Of a stretch of DNA of 64,000 bases, positions 10,083 through 20,895 are shown in pieces. Positions within the stretch are counted from its first letter, which is position 1; each line of letters opens with the position of its first letter. The stretch comes from Lucinisca nassula. Taxonomy: Eukaryota; Mollusca; Bivalvia; Lucinida; Lucinidae. Position numbers and translations under genes: made by a program. Where the stretch lies: NCBI GenBank assembly GCA_963580285.1, contig OY757025.1, positions 117,989,900 to 118,053,899 of the forward strand, given 5' to 3'. Under the pieces are notes generated by a model. It made no database searches, was not told the origin of the DNA, and saw only the letters and a list, made by a program, of their open reading frames with translations.

Positions 10083-10181
10083 CTGAAATTAGACAAACTT
10101 TTTATACAGCATTTATTTTTGTCAGCTGATTATTCTGGGTTTAATGATATGTCAACCCTTGTGGGTCATTTTGTGTCATCT

Positions 10182-10292
10182 CCCAGAGAAAGGGAGAAGA
10201 GACAGAAGTGATAGTAGAGGAGATAAAATGAGGGACAGAAGAGAAAGAGGAAATGAGGGAAGTGTAGAAACAGAAGAAATAAAAACATTCCC
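10182..10292. repeat. Purine-rich tract
   Basis: About 110 bases of almost uninterrupted A/G on the plus strand (AGAAAGGGAGAAGAGACAG ...). Could form H-DNA or slow replication; no coding sense. Confidence 0.6.
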
Positions 10293-10527
10293 CCCTCTAC
10301 CTTTACCAGCTGTAAGGACAGCAGGCCTTGCCCAACTGTAAGCCTATATCAGTTAGAAGCCCCAATGACACAAGATAACACCGCCTTTGCCTTATGCAAT
10401 AATGCATGCTAGGGTTGATGCAATAATTCACAAAGTTCATGAAACTTAGGTCAAAGTAAAATATGGATGCTTGCATTAGAGCTGCCATCCACAGATACAA
10501 GTTTGTACCAAGTATCATTATTGTAAC

Positions 10528-11328
10528 CAGGGCTCGAGAAACTGAAGAACCCAAATCGGTCCAGCCAGATTTCGCCAAAAATAACGGAAATGGAACAAAT
10601 CGCTTTGTCTACAAATGGCGACAGATATTGAAGCCACGTGATCGGAAAATAACGTCATGTGGTTTCATTTTAATTCATTCAAAAGCGTAATACACACGTG
10701 GTTTATGTTATTGGTTTCAATGGAGCGTATTTCTTAAAAAAAAAAAATGTTTAGAATGGGTGAAAAAAAGGCATTTTCTCTCGAAGGCTTAACACGCAAT
10801 GTTCAGACATGACAGGTGTGTATTGAAAATTTGCACCCTGTGAAAAAAAAAAACAATTTTATATTCAAATACCGGTTCAGTAGTTAGCAATAAATTAATG
10901 ACTTGTGTAAACAAACTAGCGCATATCCTGCATTGATTGACCTAATTTTCTCAGCCTGCCAGCTTGCCGATAATGCCTGAGGCCAGTGTTCACAGTTTAG
11001 TAATTTTGACACACAGGTCAAATTTCGCTGCGATAAGATCAAAGAATCCGACGTGGACTGGTCCAATTTTCGCCTCGTTAGATAATGAACCGGTCTAACA
11101 CCTTGTGCTGTAGGCGTTTTTTGTATACATGTACATGCTTGGATTATCAGTTGCAAACGGTCAGCTAATTTTTACAACATAATGATTTTGCGAAAATTTT
11201 CGAACCGATTTTTTTAAAAATGTTATTGAATAATGGACCGATTTTTTAACCTCCTTCTGAAGTTAAAATCGGTTTATGAAAGCCAAAATCGGTCCGGAAC
11301 CGGAAAACCGGCATTTTCTTGAGCCCTG
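10528..11328. mobile_element. hAT-like non-autonomous element with 8-bp target duplication
   Basis: Ends CAGGGCTCGAGAAAC and, from the other strand, CAGGGCTCAAGAAAA. The element is flanked by exact 8-bp direct repeats ATTGTAAC (10520-10527 and 11329-11336). An 8-bp duplication and CAGGG ends are hAT hallmarks. 801 bp, no transposase frame. Motifs such as AATCGGTCC and CCGGTCTAAC recur in the body, mostly in inverted sense. It lies in the intron between the D2 and D3 exons of the receptor gene. Confidence 0.85.
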
Positions 11329-11553
11329 ATTGTAACTCTAAAACTTATTGAGACAAGAACTTGAACATTTGGATCGAAAGAGATGTTGATGGATTGACAG
11401 GTGGGCACACGAATGGACAAAATAAAAAATAGATGAAAAATGGGACTCCTACAAGGCACCATCCTTAAAGTAGGTATGACAATAAAGGGGGTCAAATAAA
11501 TGTCTGCAATAAATCTAAATGACCTATAATACTTGCTACTTAAGTATGCAATG

Positions 11554-11770
11554 TTAACCCTTATCCAACTGTTCACGACAAAGGGCAACCCTAACCTTTG
11601 CAAACAGTGTAGATCCAGATCAGAAGGCTCCTGAAAAAGCCAACTGATCTGGATCTACACTGTTTGACATTCAGTTTGCGAATTTACCGGAATAAACATC
11701 AAGTAATCTGATTGGTTCAAAGTCAGAAATGGGTGTGGCTAAATTAATTATTCAGCAGGTTAAGGAATAA
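11554..11770. mobile_element. MITE-A copy, inverted arrangement, decayed right end
   Basis: Left TTAACCCTTATCCAACTG, palindrome about 11599-11669 with a damaged tip (GAAGGCTCC / AAAGCCAAC), right end ATTCAGCAGGTTAAGGAATAA. Confidence 0.65.
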
Positions 11771-12146
11771 GAGACTATTTTCAGTTTGGATCTCAGTTCA
11801 AAACAATAAAATACTGCTGTCACCAGATGGAAAAAAAATTGTGTCCAAAGGACGCTGATGCCTGGCGGTTTCAGAGAAGATGTCCTTCAGGAGTGTTGAC
11901 AATGAAGGCGATAAATATGATGATGATTGACCACTGTCTATCCTATAAGCTCCACAACTGTCTATCCTATAAGCTTCCTTGGAACCTTCAGCTCTTGTGA
12001 GCTAGAAGCAGGTGGGATGGAATTTGATTTATGGAACGACAGTCAGACTTAAACTAGAATATCCTCACTTTTTGGTTAAAGTGGGGATATAATTATCCCT
12101 TAAGTGTTCCCTTTCGTTCTCTCTGGGGCTTGTTAAGAAAACATAC

Positions 12147-12270
12147 CTATGACATCAACAACAAATGTAAACTCTAGTCTGTCTACGATGTTACTAGCAA
12201 TACATGTATAGTTGCCTCTATCTGACACTGATAAATCTGTAAATTTTAGGTTGGAGCCCTTCATACGAAT
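12147..12270 (-). CDS. FGFRL1: FGFRL1-like receptor, exon with second half of Ig domain D2
   Basis: 124-nt exon between acceptor TCATTACAG (above 12270) and donor ATAG|GTATGT (12146-12141). It enters in phase 0 and leaves in phase 1. It encodes residues 104-144 plus one base. The core is LKFTDLSVSDRGNYTCIASN: the canonical D-x-G-x-Y-x-C motif with the second Cys of D2 at residue 126. The exon ends FVVDVI, and the next exon continues EKVWP. The VDVI linker between D2 and D3 is the best single pointer to FGFRL1 rather than to the kinase-bearing FGFRs, which usually have LDVVER at this place (from family knowledge, not computed). Confidence 0.88.
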
Positions 12271-12286
12271 CTGTAATGAAAACAAA

Positions 12287-12386
12287 ATACAATGTTCACT
12301 AAAACTTCAAAATACAATGTTCACTGAAACTTCAAAATAAAATGTTCACTGACACTTCATAATACAATGTTCACTGAAACTTCAAT
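12287..12386. repeat. ~28-bp minisatellite, 3.5 copies
   Basis: Units of ATACAATGTTCACTGAAACTTCAAA begin directly beyond the acceptor of the D2 second-half exon, so they occupy the position of its branch point region. Confidence 0.8.
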
Positions 12387-12477
12387 AACTCAAAAACACG
12401 GATGGCTAGTTCACCATGGCTAATTCACACTCACCCTTGAGTCCCTAGAGAATTCCTCCAAAAGCTCCAGATAGCTA

Positions 12478-12825
12478 CAGTTGAACTTCAATGGCTCAAA
12501 CACCTTTGGGACCTCGAAAATCTGTTCAAGACAGGGGTAGTTCGAGCCACTGAGGTTACTGTCAGGAGGCATAACGAGATACTTTTAGTCATCTTTTCGG
12601 TGTTCTATAATGAAAATGTATGCTGTGTGTACTCATTAGAATCGCCTCATCGAGGCGATTCTAATGAGTACACACAGCATACATTTGCAAGATAAAAGAC
12701 TAAAATCTTCTTAATTATCCTCCACTATTTCTTATGTAGAGGATTTCGCTAGGGGCTCAAGAATGGGTTCGACACATCCATGGTAAACAAGCCATCGGTG
12801 TTTGAGCAATCAAAGTTCTACTGTA
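12478..12825. mobile_element. Tc1/mariner-like MITE, copy 3
   Basis: Ends TACAGTTGAACTTCAATGGC and, complemented, TACAGTAGAACTTTGATTGC. Central palindrome 12618-12685 (ATGCTGTGTGTACTCATTAG...). Inverted relative to the copies at 121 and 893 and longer, with about 60 extra bases. Confidence 0.7.
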
Positions 12826-13230
12826 TATATTTGGAATTCAGGGATTTTTTTCTGAGTGTGTCTTCAAAACGTATGCTGTGTATACTCATTAGAATCGCCT
12901 CATTGAGGATGTGGATAAATTTATTCAGCAGGACCAGGCATATAAATACTTCTTGTGTTTTAGTGCCAATTTAGGGAAAACGGTCTTCAAAATAGTCATT
13001 TGGTGCGGTCAATCATTGGTTTGACAGTTGGAAATTTTGTTTTATGGCAACACATCAGCGGAGCCTTAAAACCGAATTTGGGACCATAAACTCCCAAATG
13101 TCAATTGTCAATACAACTGTCACCATTCTAATGCATTTATTCATTTCTTTTGTTTCAAAATTTTAATATCTGCACAATACGGCATGCCTTGTGAGCTACA
13201 TAAATAGAGAATACCAGGTTCATGTCTTTT

Positions 13231-13342
13231 GATATCAAGTTTATCAGGCAAGGCTTCGAGAACGCTTGTAGAATTTGGGAGGCTTGCCGAGCGATTCTAC
13301 ATGCGTTCTCGAAGCCGAGCCTGATAAACTTGATATCAAATG
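13231..13342. repeat. Long hairpin, ~48-bp arms
   Basis: TTGATATCAAGTTTATCAGG at the left is matched by CCTGATAAACTTGATATCAA at the right, continuing inwards through CTTCGAGAACGC / GCGTTCTCGAAG to a loop of about 20 bases. It could be a very short MITE or a precursor-like RNA hairpin. Confidence 0.75.
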
Positions 13343-13444
13343 ACACGAATATGGAAATCTATTTATCAGTTTATCCCCTTCTACACTCTTAAATTAACAA
13401 TTTACAATCAGTTATTGATGATCCTCAGTGCATCCGAGCATTCT

Positions 13445-15549
13445 ACACTCATTCTCAAATGAATTGGGATTTTAGCTGTTTAAAAAGTCAAATTATAAAG
13501 TTACTTAAATTCAGTCACCGATATGTTCACAATAAAGTATTAACATTTACCTATACTCAGTTAAAATCCCTTGATCAAGAAATGAAAAGTTATTTCACCC
13601 CAACAGTTAGAAATATGTCGGTATTTTGATAAATTTTGATTGCGAGAAATGTACGCTACAATCTATTTGTTCGTTACCCACTTCTTTAACATCAAAAAAA
13701 TCAAGAGACCGCAGCTCGCAATGACAGAAACTTACGACCGGGTTATTAAGCGGGGACAAAATTGAACATATGGTCATATATATGGTAAAGAAATGAATAA
13801 CCATTTTGAATAAAATTCAGGGTTGGTTAGAGAATACAGAAAAAGAAATAGTTTTCTGAAAACATACAACTTTCGTTTTGTTTTAAGAGAAGCACTTAAT
13901 AGCTAGATCACTTACGACTATTGCATTTGAACAGGTATTGAGTGGTAAATAAGGAACACAAGTAATATGACTTTAGATAAACGATCAACATAAGCAATCA
14001 GTTTATATTGATTATATGTAAAAAGTCGCGGACATTACAGTGATTTGGTTTCACCGATACCGTAATTTTAGTAACATAAACTGCACTTACAATGTTTTTT
14101 AACATTCAAAATATGCATTTGGAAATACAAATTGGAGAGTTGAAGTGCCTTCTTAACATTGCACAATTCATATTGAAATATTCATTCTGGCAAATAATAT
14201 TTGGGAAAAGATTATAAGCTGTGGGACTCAAATCCAAAATAGAAAATAAGTAATAAATCTTGAATCAACATTGTTACTGTTTGCAGCTATTGGTAGAAAT
14301 GTAGCAAACATGTATATCACTAAATGTGTTCATTTTACACAAATAAGGTTGCACAATTCAAAATAGTTAATTTATTTGCAGTCATTATCCCTGGACGGTC
14401 AACATAGCAAACCTGTCATGTTCGATACCAAATGTAGCGGACATTTCATCGTATACATCCACTGCTTATTGCAATAGAATAATGATCTTGCTAGCGTGCA
14501 AATGTTGCTCATTAATAATGATTTTTGGTGGAACCAAATTAATTGAACAATATCAGTTGTGGCAAATAATATTGGAAAAAGATAAAAAGTTTCTATGCAG
14601 ATATTTAAAATCAAAATTTGACTTCTGTTTTCCCTTAACTGTGGTATTGTCTGCCGACTCCTCCACCCATCAAACACCGGAAAAGGCAACCATCTCGTCT
14701 GCAGATACTTTCTACTACGTAATCTGGTAATGGAAAACCATGCCACGTGAGAGCAATGTGATCAAGCTGTAAGACTAACAATTTTCGGTATTGAACATTA
14801 CCGGTCTCGAACATTACAAAACACTTGGAATGAGGGAATTTCAACATCAAAATATTATTTTCGTTCCAGATGATGTATTTGTGTTAGTCACACATTGCGG
14901 GAGCTTAATTCAATCTAGCATTTTTGGTCGATACATACGTAATAAGCCTGGTATAATGATCGCGAACATTACATGCATTTTTGCAACAAATCCATGCACA
15001 TTTTTGTATGGCAAGTATTTTCAATTTCCTATTGTACAGGTAACATCAAACGACCTTATATGTTTATCATAATATAGAAACTTCATTTGGTCATGTTTCT
15101 GTGTATAAAAACCTAAACGTTGTTTTGAAATATCACGACGAAAAACGTCGTCTCGTACATTACAATGCTTAATTAAATTTCGGCGACAGCCATAATCGGG
15201 GAAAAATACTTAGTTAAACTCCATGTGGTCCTACTAATGGTAGTTATTTCCCTACCCAGAATATGCAAATTTTATGGAAACCACCTAACCCTTTCCTGCC
15301 TAGTAGAATTGCAAATATGTAAGTGTGCAAACTAAGAGAATTCGAAAAGCGACAGTCTCGAACATTACAAAACCAGGTTTTCCCGTAGCTCATTTTCCAT
15401 GAAAAGGTACTTTTCTACAGGAGGTTTATCATGATATCTTTGGAACATGTTGTTCTATCATATAAACTTATGCATTGGGTAAAAATGACTGCTTGGTCTC
15501 AGAAAATATACGGCGACTGCAATATCCCAATTCATTTGAGAATGAGTGT
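13445..15549. mobile_element. 2.1-kb segment bounded by 26-bp inverted repeats
   Basis: ACACTCATTCTCAAATGAAT... at 13445-13470 is the exact complement of ...ATTCATTTGAGAATGAGTGT at 15524-15549. Inside, the motif CGAACATTACA or GGACATTACA recurs at least five times (about 14030, 14800, 14815, 14963, 15360). There is no frame that looks like a transposase and no clear target duplication. Probably a non-autonomous DNA transposon; the superfamily is unknown. Confidence 0.5.
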
Positions 15550-16029
15550 CTAGCGGTCGATATATTCAGTATCATCTGACCATATTTTCCTATGAGATCT
15601 TTTTTAGGTATTTTTTTCCGTTTTTCCCAGTAACAATAACAGTTTTGTCATTTTTCCAGTAGTCTGGTTCATTCGTAAAAGTGCAATGTCACGTTGACAT
15701 GATAAAGCTCTCTTGTCCTGAGATAGCATATCTTTATCAGGTCAGTGCGTTACAATGCAATATATATTGGGGGTAACTGATAAAACCAAATGTCAGCCAA
15801 TGAAAACCAATGTTGTTCCAGACAATGTATCACAGTGACAGAATATACTATGACAGAGTTATGACATTATCCAATCAGATGTAGCATTACATATGCATGT
15901 GCATAAGACTGTTTGTTATATGAGCAGTGCCAGCCTCCGAATCCATGTCATCTGTTCAGTCCTCCCTTTGCGCTGCATGGCTGATCAGTGGCAAACTGGA
16001 AATGTTTTGTCCGAACTAATCAGGGAATA
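15550..16029. other. No gene seen
   Basis: AT-rich intron sequence of the receptor gene. I see no exon, tRNA or repeat that I can name. Confidence 0.4.
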
Positions 16030-16398
16030 GTTGTTGAAAGCATTATTAGCTTAGTGAGCTTGCTAGTGGTTAAACAGTTAACTGTGCTAGCAAGCATAAT
16101 ATCTAAAATTTTGGTATTTTTGCTGGAAAAATATGAGTAGCTTTTGCATTTGCAAAAGCTACTCACATTTTTCAGCAAAAATATTAGCATATTTGCCATA
16201 TTTAATGATCAAAGTTTAAAAAATATAGTCCAACCTGTGTTAAGCAAGCTCCTCAGGGATGATCAAAATGTGCTTGCTTAAGACAGGTGCTTGATTAATA
16301 CAGGTGATTATTAATTGATTATCCTATATTACACAAGGTCAACCAATATTCAAAAATCATAAATCATGTTTTTAATTGTGTCAATTAATAAAATTGTC

Positions 16399-16530
16399 AT
16401 TAATCAAGTAATTTCGTATTGGCCCAGTTACAGGTCCGCGGTCAGCTGTATTGGCCTCGGCCTTCGGCCTCGTGCCAATACAGCAGACCTCGGACCTGTA
16501 ACTGGGCCAATACGAAATTATTTGATTAAT
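16399..16530. repeat. Long palindrome, ~60-bp arms
   Basis: ATTAATCAAGTAATTTCGTA at the left matches TACGAAATTATTTGATTAAT at the right. Inwards the arms run through TTGGCCCAGTTACAGGTCC and GCTGTATTGGC to a GC-rich tip CGGCCTTCGGCC. Strong enough to extrude as a cruciform or to fold if transcribed. Confidence 0.8.
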
Positions 16531-16792
16531 AACATTATAATATTAATGCATTTGCCTTTGTCAGGAACTAAATGGGTGCTTGCTTAAGACAGGTTGCTTG
16601 CTTAATAGAGGTGGCTAATGACATTGTTAAGTTTTCTACAACTGGACCCAGGGGCACAGGCTGAATTGAGTCTACATTTTATTGTTTTTTTTTTTTAAGC
16701 ATTTAACAGCTCAAGCAACACTATTAGGCTTATATTGAGCTGGTCAGTTTAGCTAACCACACTTTTCCTGGGCAGGTTTATACATAAGAGAA

Positions 16793-16925
16793 CTAGAGCT
16801 GTCAGTGAAACTGACTAGGGCCCCGGCAGCGCTATCAGAAATTTGTGGACGGACAGACAGACAGACGGACGGACAGAGTGATTACTATAGGGCACCCACA
16901 CTTTCAGTGCGGGGCCCTAATAACC
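16793..16925. mobile_element. Short microsatellite-tailed element without tandem core
   Basis: CTAGAGCTGTCAGTGAAACTGAC opens a ~130-bp unit with ACGGACAGACAGACAGACGG (16850-16876) and a closing stem AGGGC...GCGGGGCCCT. It has the same design as the tails of the pearl-like arrays but no array. Confidence 0.5.
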
Positions 16926-17616
16926 AGTACAATGCACATTCATTCTCCAGAAACTTGTCCTTCTCAAATCAGTGGAAGGGACAGAATGACAATCGAAAAC
17001 ATTTCAAGATCAATCTCGACCAAAGAATGTTGTTGACCAGGGGCCAGTTCTTCAAAGCCTCATTAGCTTAACGAGCTCGTGAGTGGTCAAATTGTTAACT
17101 GTCCTAGCAAGTTCAATATCTAAAATTTTGGTATTTTTGCTGAAAAAAAATGTGAGTAGCAAAAGCTGCTCACATTTTTCAGCCAAAATACTGGTGTATT
17201 TGCCATATTTTAATGATCAATGTTTTAACAACACGTTAGCTAACCACGTTGTAAGTTTTCTACAACTGGACCCAGGGGCATAGGCTGATTTTTTTAGCGT
17301 TTAACAGCTCAGTCAACACTATTTGGCTTATATTGGGCAGGTCAGTTTACCTAACCATACTTTTCCTGGGCAGGCCTATACATAAGAGATTAACCAGTAC
17401 ATTGCCCATTCATTCTCCAGAAACTTGCCCTTCTCGAATCAGTGGAAGGGACAGAATGACTATCGAAAACATTTCAGGATAACTCTCGACCAAAGAATGT
17501 TGTTTCCCGGGCAGATATCAAACCAACTACCGCCTAACCACCAGCCAGACTTGCAGCCACCGGGCCTCATAATGACCAAGCCTGAGAGACCTAATTTTGA
17601 AGCCTAAAAAGCCATT

Positions 17617-17815
17617 TTAACCCTCTACCTTTGCAAACAGTGTAGATCCAGATCAGATGGCTTCTGAAGAAGCCATCTGATCAGGATCTACACTGTTTGT
17701 CATATGCATACAGTTTATGAATTGAATGAATATATCATATCAAGTAATTTGATTGGTCCACAGTCAAAAATGGATGTGGCTAAATAAATGTATTTTCAGC
17801 AGGATAATGGTTGAA
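17617..17815. mobile_element. MITE-A copy, truncated left arm
   Basis: TTAACCCTCTACCTTTGC leads directly into the palindrome (17634-17700, tip GATGGCTTC-TGAA-GAAGCCATC); right end CAGCAGGATAATGGTTGAA. Confidence 0.65.
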
Positions 17816-18008
17816 TAAAAAGCAAGGGAAAAAATCAATAATAAAATCTAAAAAGCATAAAATATAGAAAAAAAAATCAAGCTCTTAAAGCCTGAAATCT
17901 GCAAATGCCTGAAAAATATGAGAGCTGAGCCACTGCTACGTATATACCAAGGTCAGCTGAAATTTTTTCAATGACACATCATTTGCCTGACCAGCCCATA
18001 TCACCTAC

Positions 18009-18181
18009 CTTATCAGTTCTTGGGAAAAAAGGTTCTTCATCTTTGAACCACATTATATCTGGTCTGGGGCTGCCTTTAGCTGAGCATATTAATTTTAGTT
18101 CTGTCCCTTCTATCTGGCTCCGCAGCGGTTCCCCTAACAACGGGTCTGATCCCTCTTTCCATTTTGGAGCTTTCTCTTTTT
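18009..18181 (-). CDS. FGFRL1: FGFRL1-like receptor, exon with first half of Ig domain D2
   Basis: 173-nt exon between acceptor TTTTGCAG (above 18181) and donor AAG|GTAGGT (18008-18003). It enters in phase 1 and leaves in phase 0. It encodes residues 46-103. KKEKAPKWKEG corresponds to the region before D2 that in FGF receptors is basic and binds heparin (compare APYWT in FGFRs). TELKLICSAKGSPRPDIMWF contains the first conserved Cys (78) and the conserved Trp (90). The run G-x-PRPDI-x-W followed by KD matches FGFRL1 more closely than the G-x-P-x-P-x-x-RWLK version of the kinase receptors (family knowledge). A MITE-A copy begins only 48 bp upstream of the acceptor. Confidence 0.9.
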
Positions 18182-18228
18182 CTGCAAAACAGCAAAAAAA
18201 TGTCCTCTTGTCCTGCTGCATATTAAAG

Positions 18229-18441
18229 TTAAACCTTGACCTGCTGAATATTCATGTACGCCACACCCACCACTGATTATCAACCAATCAGTTTATTTGA
18301 TGCAAATTATTGCAACAAATTCACAATCTGAATGACAAACAATGAAGATCCTGATCAGATGGCTTCTTCAGAAGCCATCTGATCTGGATCTGCATTGTTT
18401 GAAAGATCAGACATATCCGGGCTCAGCAGGACAAGGGTTAA
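18229..18441. mobile_element. MITE-A copy next to the D2 exon
   Basis: TTAA-flanked; left TTAAACCTTGACCTGCTGAA, right CTCAGCAGGACAAGGGTTAA. Palindrome near 18333-18401 with the tip GATGGCTTC-TTCA-GAAGCCATC. It occupies the likely branch-point neighbourhood of the D2 exon acceptor. Confidence 0.75.
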
Positions 18442-18469
18442 GATAATTTTGTACTTGCTTATTATGTTT

Positions 18470-18735
18470 GAATTGAGGTTTTTCATCCCCATCAACATCA
18501 GTTCATTCTGGAGACACTGCTTCCAATTTTTGGGGACTTTTACCCGACACTGAGATAAAATGACATCTCAAGCTCCATCGCCCAAACAAACCAATAGGGT
18601 TTATATGCAGTGATGGTCCGTCTCACATCACTTTGCCTGGGCAGGCCTAGACCTTCTAAGCGGTTTAACAGTACTCATGTGCGGTCAGTTTCAACTCTGA
18701 CCAATGTGGTCAGTTTCAACTCTGCATGTAAGCAT
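18470..18735 (-). mobile_element. SINE-1 copy, diverged
   Basis: Reverse-oriented: TTGAGGTTTTTCATCCCCATCAAC at its 3' end, then CCGACACTGAGATAAAATGAC, CAATAGGGTTTATA, and the head truncated near CATGCAGCC. Confidence 0.6.
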
Positions 18736-18764
18736 CATGCAGCCATTTCTATCGTAACAATCCT

Positions 18765-18950
18765 AAAAATTTGGACACCTTGATGATTTGCTGTAATTCT
18801 CCTGTAATTTTAACAAATTTGTTTCAAGATCCAGCAAAGAGTCTAAAAAGGGCAAATGGAATGCCAAAAAGTGTAGACCCTGATCAGTGTGATCTGGGTC
18901 GGTACCGTTTGCTTAGGCCTGTGTGTCCCATTACATAGGATCATTATGGA
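18765..18950 (-). mobile_element. MITE-D copy, inverted, palindrome collapsed
   Basis: Reads TCCTAAAAATTTGGACACC ... GTGTCCCATTACATAGGATCATTATGG. The central palindrome has lost its apical stem (CCCTGATCAGTGTGATCTGGG). Confidence 0.6.
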
Positions 18951-19005
18951 AGCAAAAATGTTTCTCTTTTACACATTTACATCAAAACCAAACATATGCA
19001 CATTT

Positions 19006-19225
19006 TTAACCCTAAATGTCCTGCTGAGCCCGGATATGCCTTACCTTTCAAACAATGTAGATCCAGATCAGATGGCTTCTTAAGAAGCCATCTGATCAGG
19101 ATCTACATTGTTTGTCATTCAGATTGTGAATTTGTTGCAATAATTTGCATCAAGTAATCTTATTGGTTGATACTGGTAATCAGTAGTGGGTGTGGCATAT
19201 TTGAATATTCAGATGCACATTTTTA
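19006..19225. mobile_element. MITE-A copy inside a 14-bp direct repeat
   Basis: TTAACCCTAAATGTCCTGCT opens it; palindrome 19048-19113 (tip GATGGCTTC-TTAA-GAAGCCATC). TGCACATTTTTAAC occurs on both sides (about 18998 and 19213), so the right terminus has been lost and replaced or the flank was duplicated. Confidence 0.6.
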
Positions 19226-19439
19226 ACTACATGAGAGCTCCAAACTGCCACATTAAAAATTCCTTCATGTAGTATTTTCTCTGAAGATTGAATTACTTTT
19301 AAACCCATATCAGGATGCTGTCAAACAGTGCAGACCCAGATCAGATGCTGCTAAATGCAGTGACTAACAAGGACCTTCACAGTTAGCAAAAAGTTCAGCC
19401 ATTTTCCAAGAGATTTACTAAAAGTAACTGACATACCTA

Positions 19440-19760
19440 AATTCCAAAAATCAGTTTGTGATTTTTTGTTTGTTTGCTTTGGAGTTTTATGGCCAATTCA
19501 ACACTTATTAGGTCACTTTTGAGCCAGTCAGTTTACCTAACCACATTTTTCCTGGGAAGGCTTATACATAGGGGGTTGACCAGTACAGTGCACATTCTTT
19601 CGCCAGAAACTGATAACTGCCCTTCTTAAATCAGCGGAAGGGAGAAAAGATTTCATGATCAATCTCCACAAAAGAATGTTGCCGACCCCAGCATATATCG
19701 AACCCGCGTCCTACTGATCACCAGTCAGACACGCATCTGACTGAGCTACCAAGGCCCAAA
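19440..19760 (-). mobile_element. tRNA-derived SINE, reverse strand
   Basis: Read on the minus strand, the head at 19755-19690 has an A-box-like TGGTAGCTCAGTCAGATG and a B box GGGTTCGATAT. The body includes CTTATACATAGGGGGTTGACC and GCAGGAAAAATGTGG-type sequence and ends near CAAACAAACAAAAA. It has no cloverleaf good enough for a working tRNA. Confidence 0.6.
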
Positions 19761-19996
19761 AAAAAAGTTAAAAAAAAAAAAAAAACCATCTGCAACAAAT
19801 CATGCTCCCATATCTACCGGATTTCTTACTGTATTTATTTTTCTTCGTTTTTTTGTGAGCCATATAAAAATGTAACTTTGGCATGAATTAAATACATTAA
19901 AGGGATTTGAACAGTCTGATAAACTTTCTCTCAGTTATCAGCAAAACTGCATTCTGAATTTCTGACCATGTTTTTACAGATGCATAGCACTGAATT

Positions 19997-20209
19997 TTAA
20001 CCCTTATCTTGCTGAATATTCATCTAAACCACACCCATTTCTGTCTATCAACCAATCAAATTACTTGATGTAATTTATTGCTACAAATTCATAAACTGAA
20101 TGCCAAACACTGTAGATCCAGATCAGATGGCTTCTTCAGAAGCCATCTGATCTGGATCTACACTGTTTGCAAAGATAGGGGTTGTCGTGAACAGCAAGAT
20201 AAGGGTTAA
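19997..20209. mobile_element. MITE-A copy, best-preserved ends
   Basis: TTAA on both sides; ends CCCTTATCTTGCTGA and CAGCAAGATAAGGG. Palindrome 20104-20170 with the tip GATGGCTTC-TTCA-GAAGCCATC. Confidence 0.8.
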
Positions 20210-20329
20210 ACATAGTCCTAGATAAGAGGGGTATCCAAATATTATTTTTTCTTATTTCTGCACCAAAATATATGTTGTGGGTACTCATCAGCGTCTCACC
20301 AAGGCACTTCTAATGAGTACTCATGTTTT

Positions 20330-20530
20330 CATGCAGAAATAAGAAAAAGATCAGTACTTTTCGGAAGAAAAAAGCGCCTTAACTGGAGCTATATTCTTAC
20401 AACATGAAAGCCGTAACAAAAGGAAAGAAGCATAGCTGAAGAAAAATCCCGCCCATGGTGCGATTCAAACAAGGGCCGGTCGGGTAAAAGTCCAATGCTC
20501 TAACCACTGAGCCAAAGAGTCGACTTCCTG
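20330..20530 (-). mobile_element. tRNA-like SINE fragment
   Basis: On the minus strand TCGACTCTTTGGCTCAGTGG and TTAGAGCATTGGAC resemble a tRNA 5' half; GTTTGAATCGC is a poor B box. Related copies at 31300, 37500 and 40960. GAAAGCCGTAACAAAAGGAAAG marks the 3' part. Confidence 0.5.
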
Positions 20531-20628
20531 ACCAGTTGTCAGAGAGTGGTTATAAACCTATAAGCTATGCATATAATCTACCAAGGTAGACAACTGAAGA
20601 TAGCCACAATGCTGTCCATAACAATGTT

Positions 20629-20895
20629 TTTTGTTTGGTTGATTGATTTGAGGTTTATCGTCCCCATCAACACTGTAAAGGTCATTTTGGAGACGTTGCT
20701 TCCAATTTTGTGGGACTTTTACCCGACATTGAGATGAAATGACATCTCAAGCCCTGTCGCCCAATGAAACCAATAGGGTTTATAAGCATAGACGGTCCGA
20801 CTCGCACAGCTTTGCCTGGGCAGGCTTAGATCCTCTATAGGGGTTTACCAGTACTCGTGTGCGACCGGTTTCAGCTCTGCGTGGAAGCATCATGC
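20629..20895 (-). mobile_element. SINE-1 copy
   Basis: Complete body from the tail (GTTTGGTTGATTGATTTGAGGTTTATCGTCCCC, in pieces) to AGCATCATGCAGCC; the 5' ~40 bp are missing. Confidence 0.7.

Larger units (their letters stand above)
16030..17420. repeat. Two related copies of a ~0.7-kb repeat
   Basis: 16030-16210 resembles 17060-17215 (ATATCTAAAATTTTGGTATTT, with a GAGTAGC...GCTACTC hairpin), and 16625-16800 resembles 17245-17400 (GTTTTCTACAACTGGACCCAG, CTTTTCCTGGGCAGG). The second copy is shorter because the first carries extra insertions, among them the palindrome at 16399-16530. A further stretch at 17400-17600 has tRNA-like features and looks SINE-derived. Confidence 0.6.
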
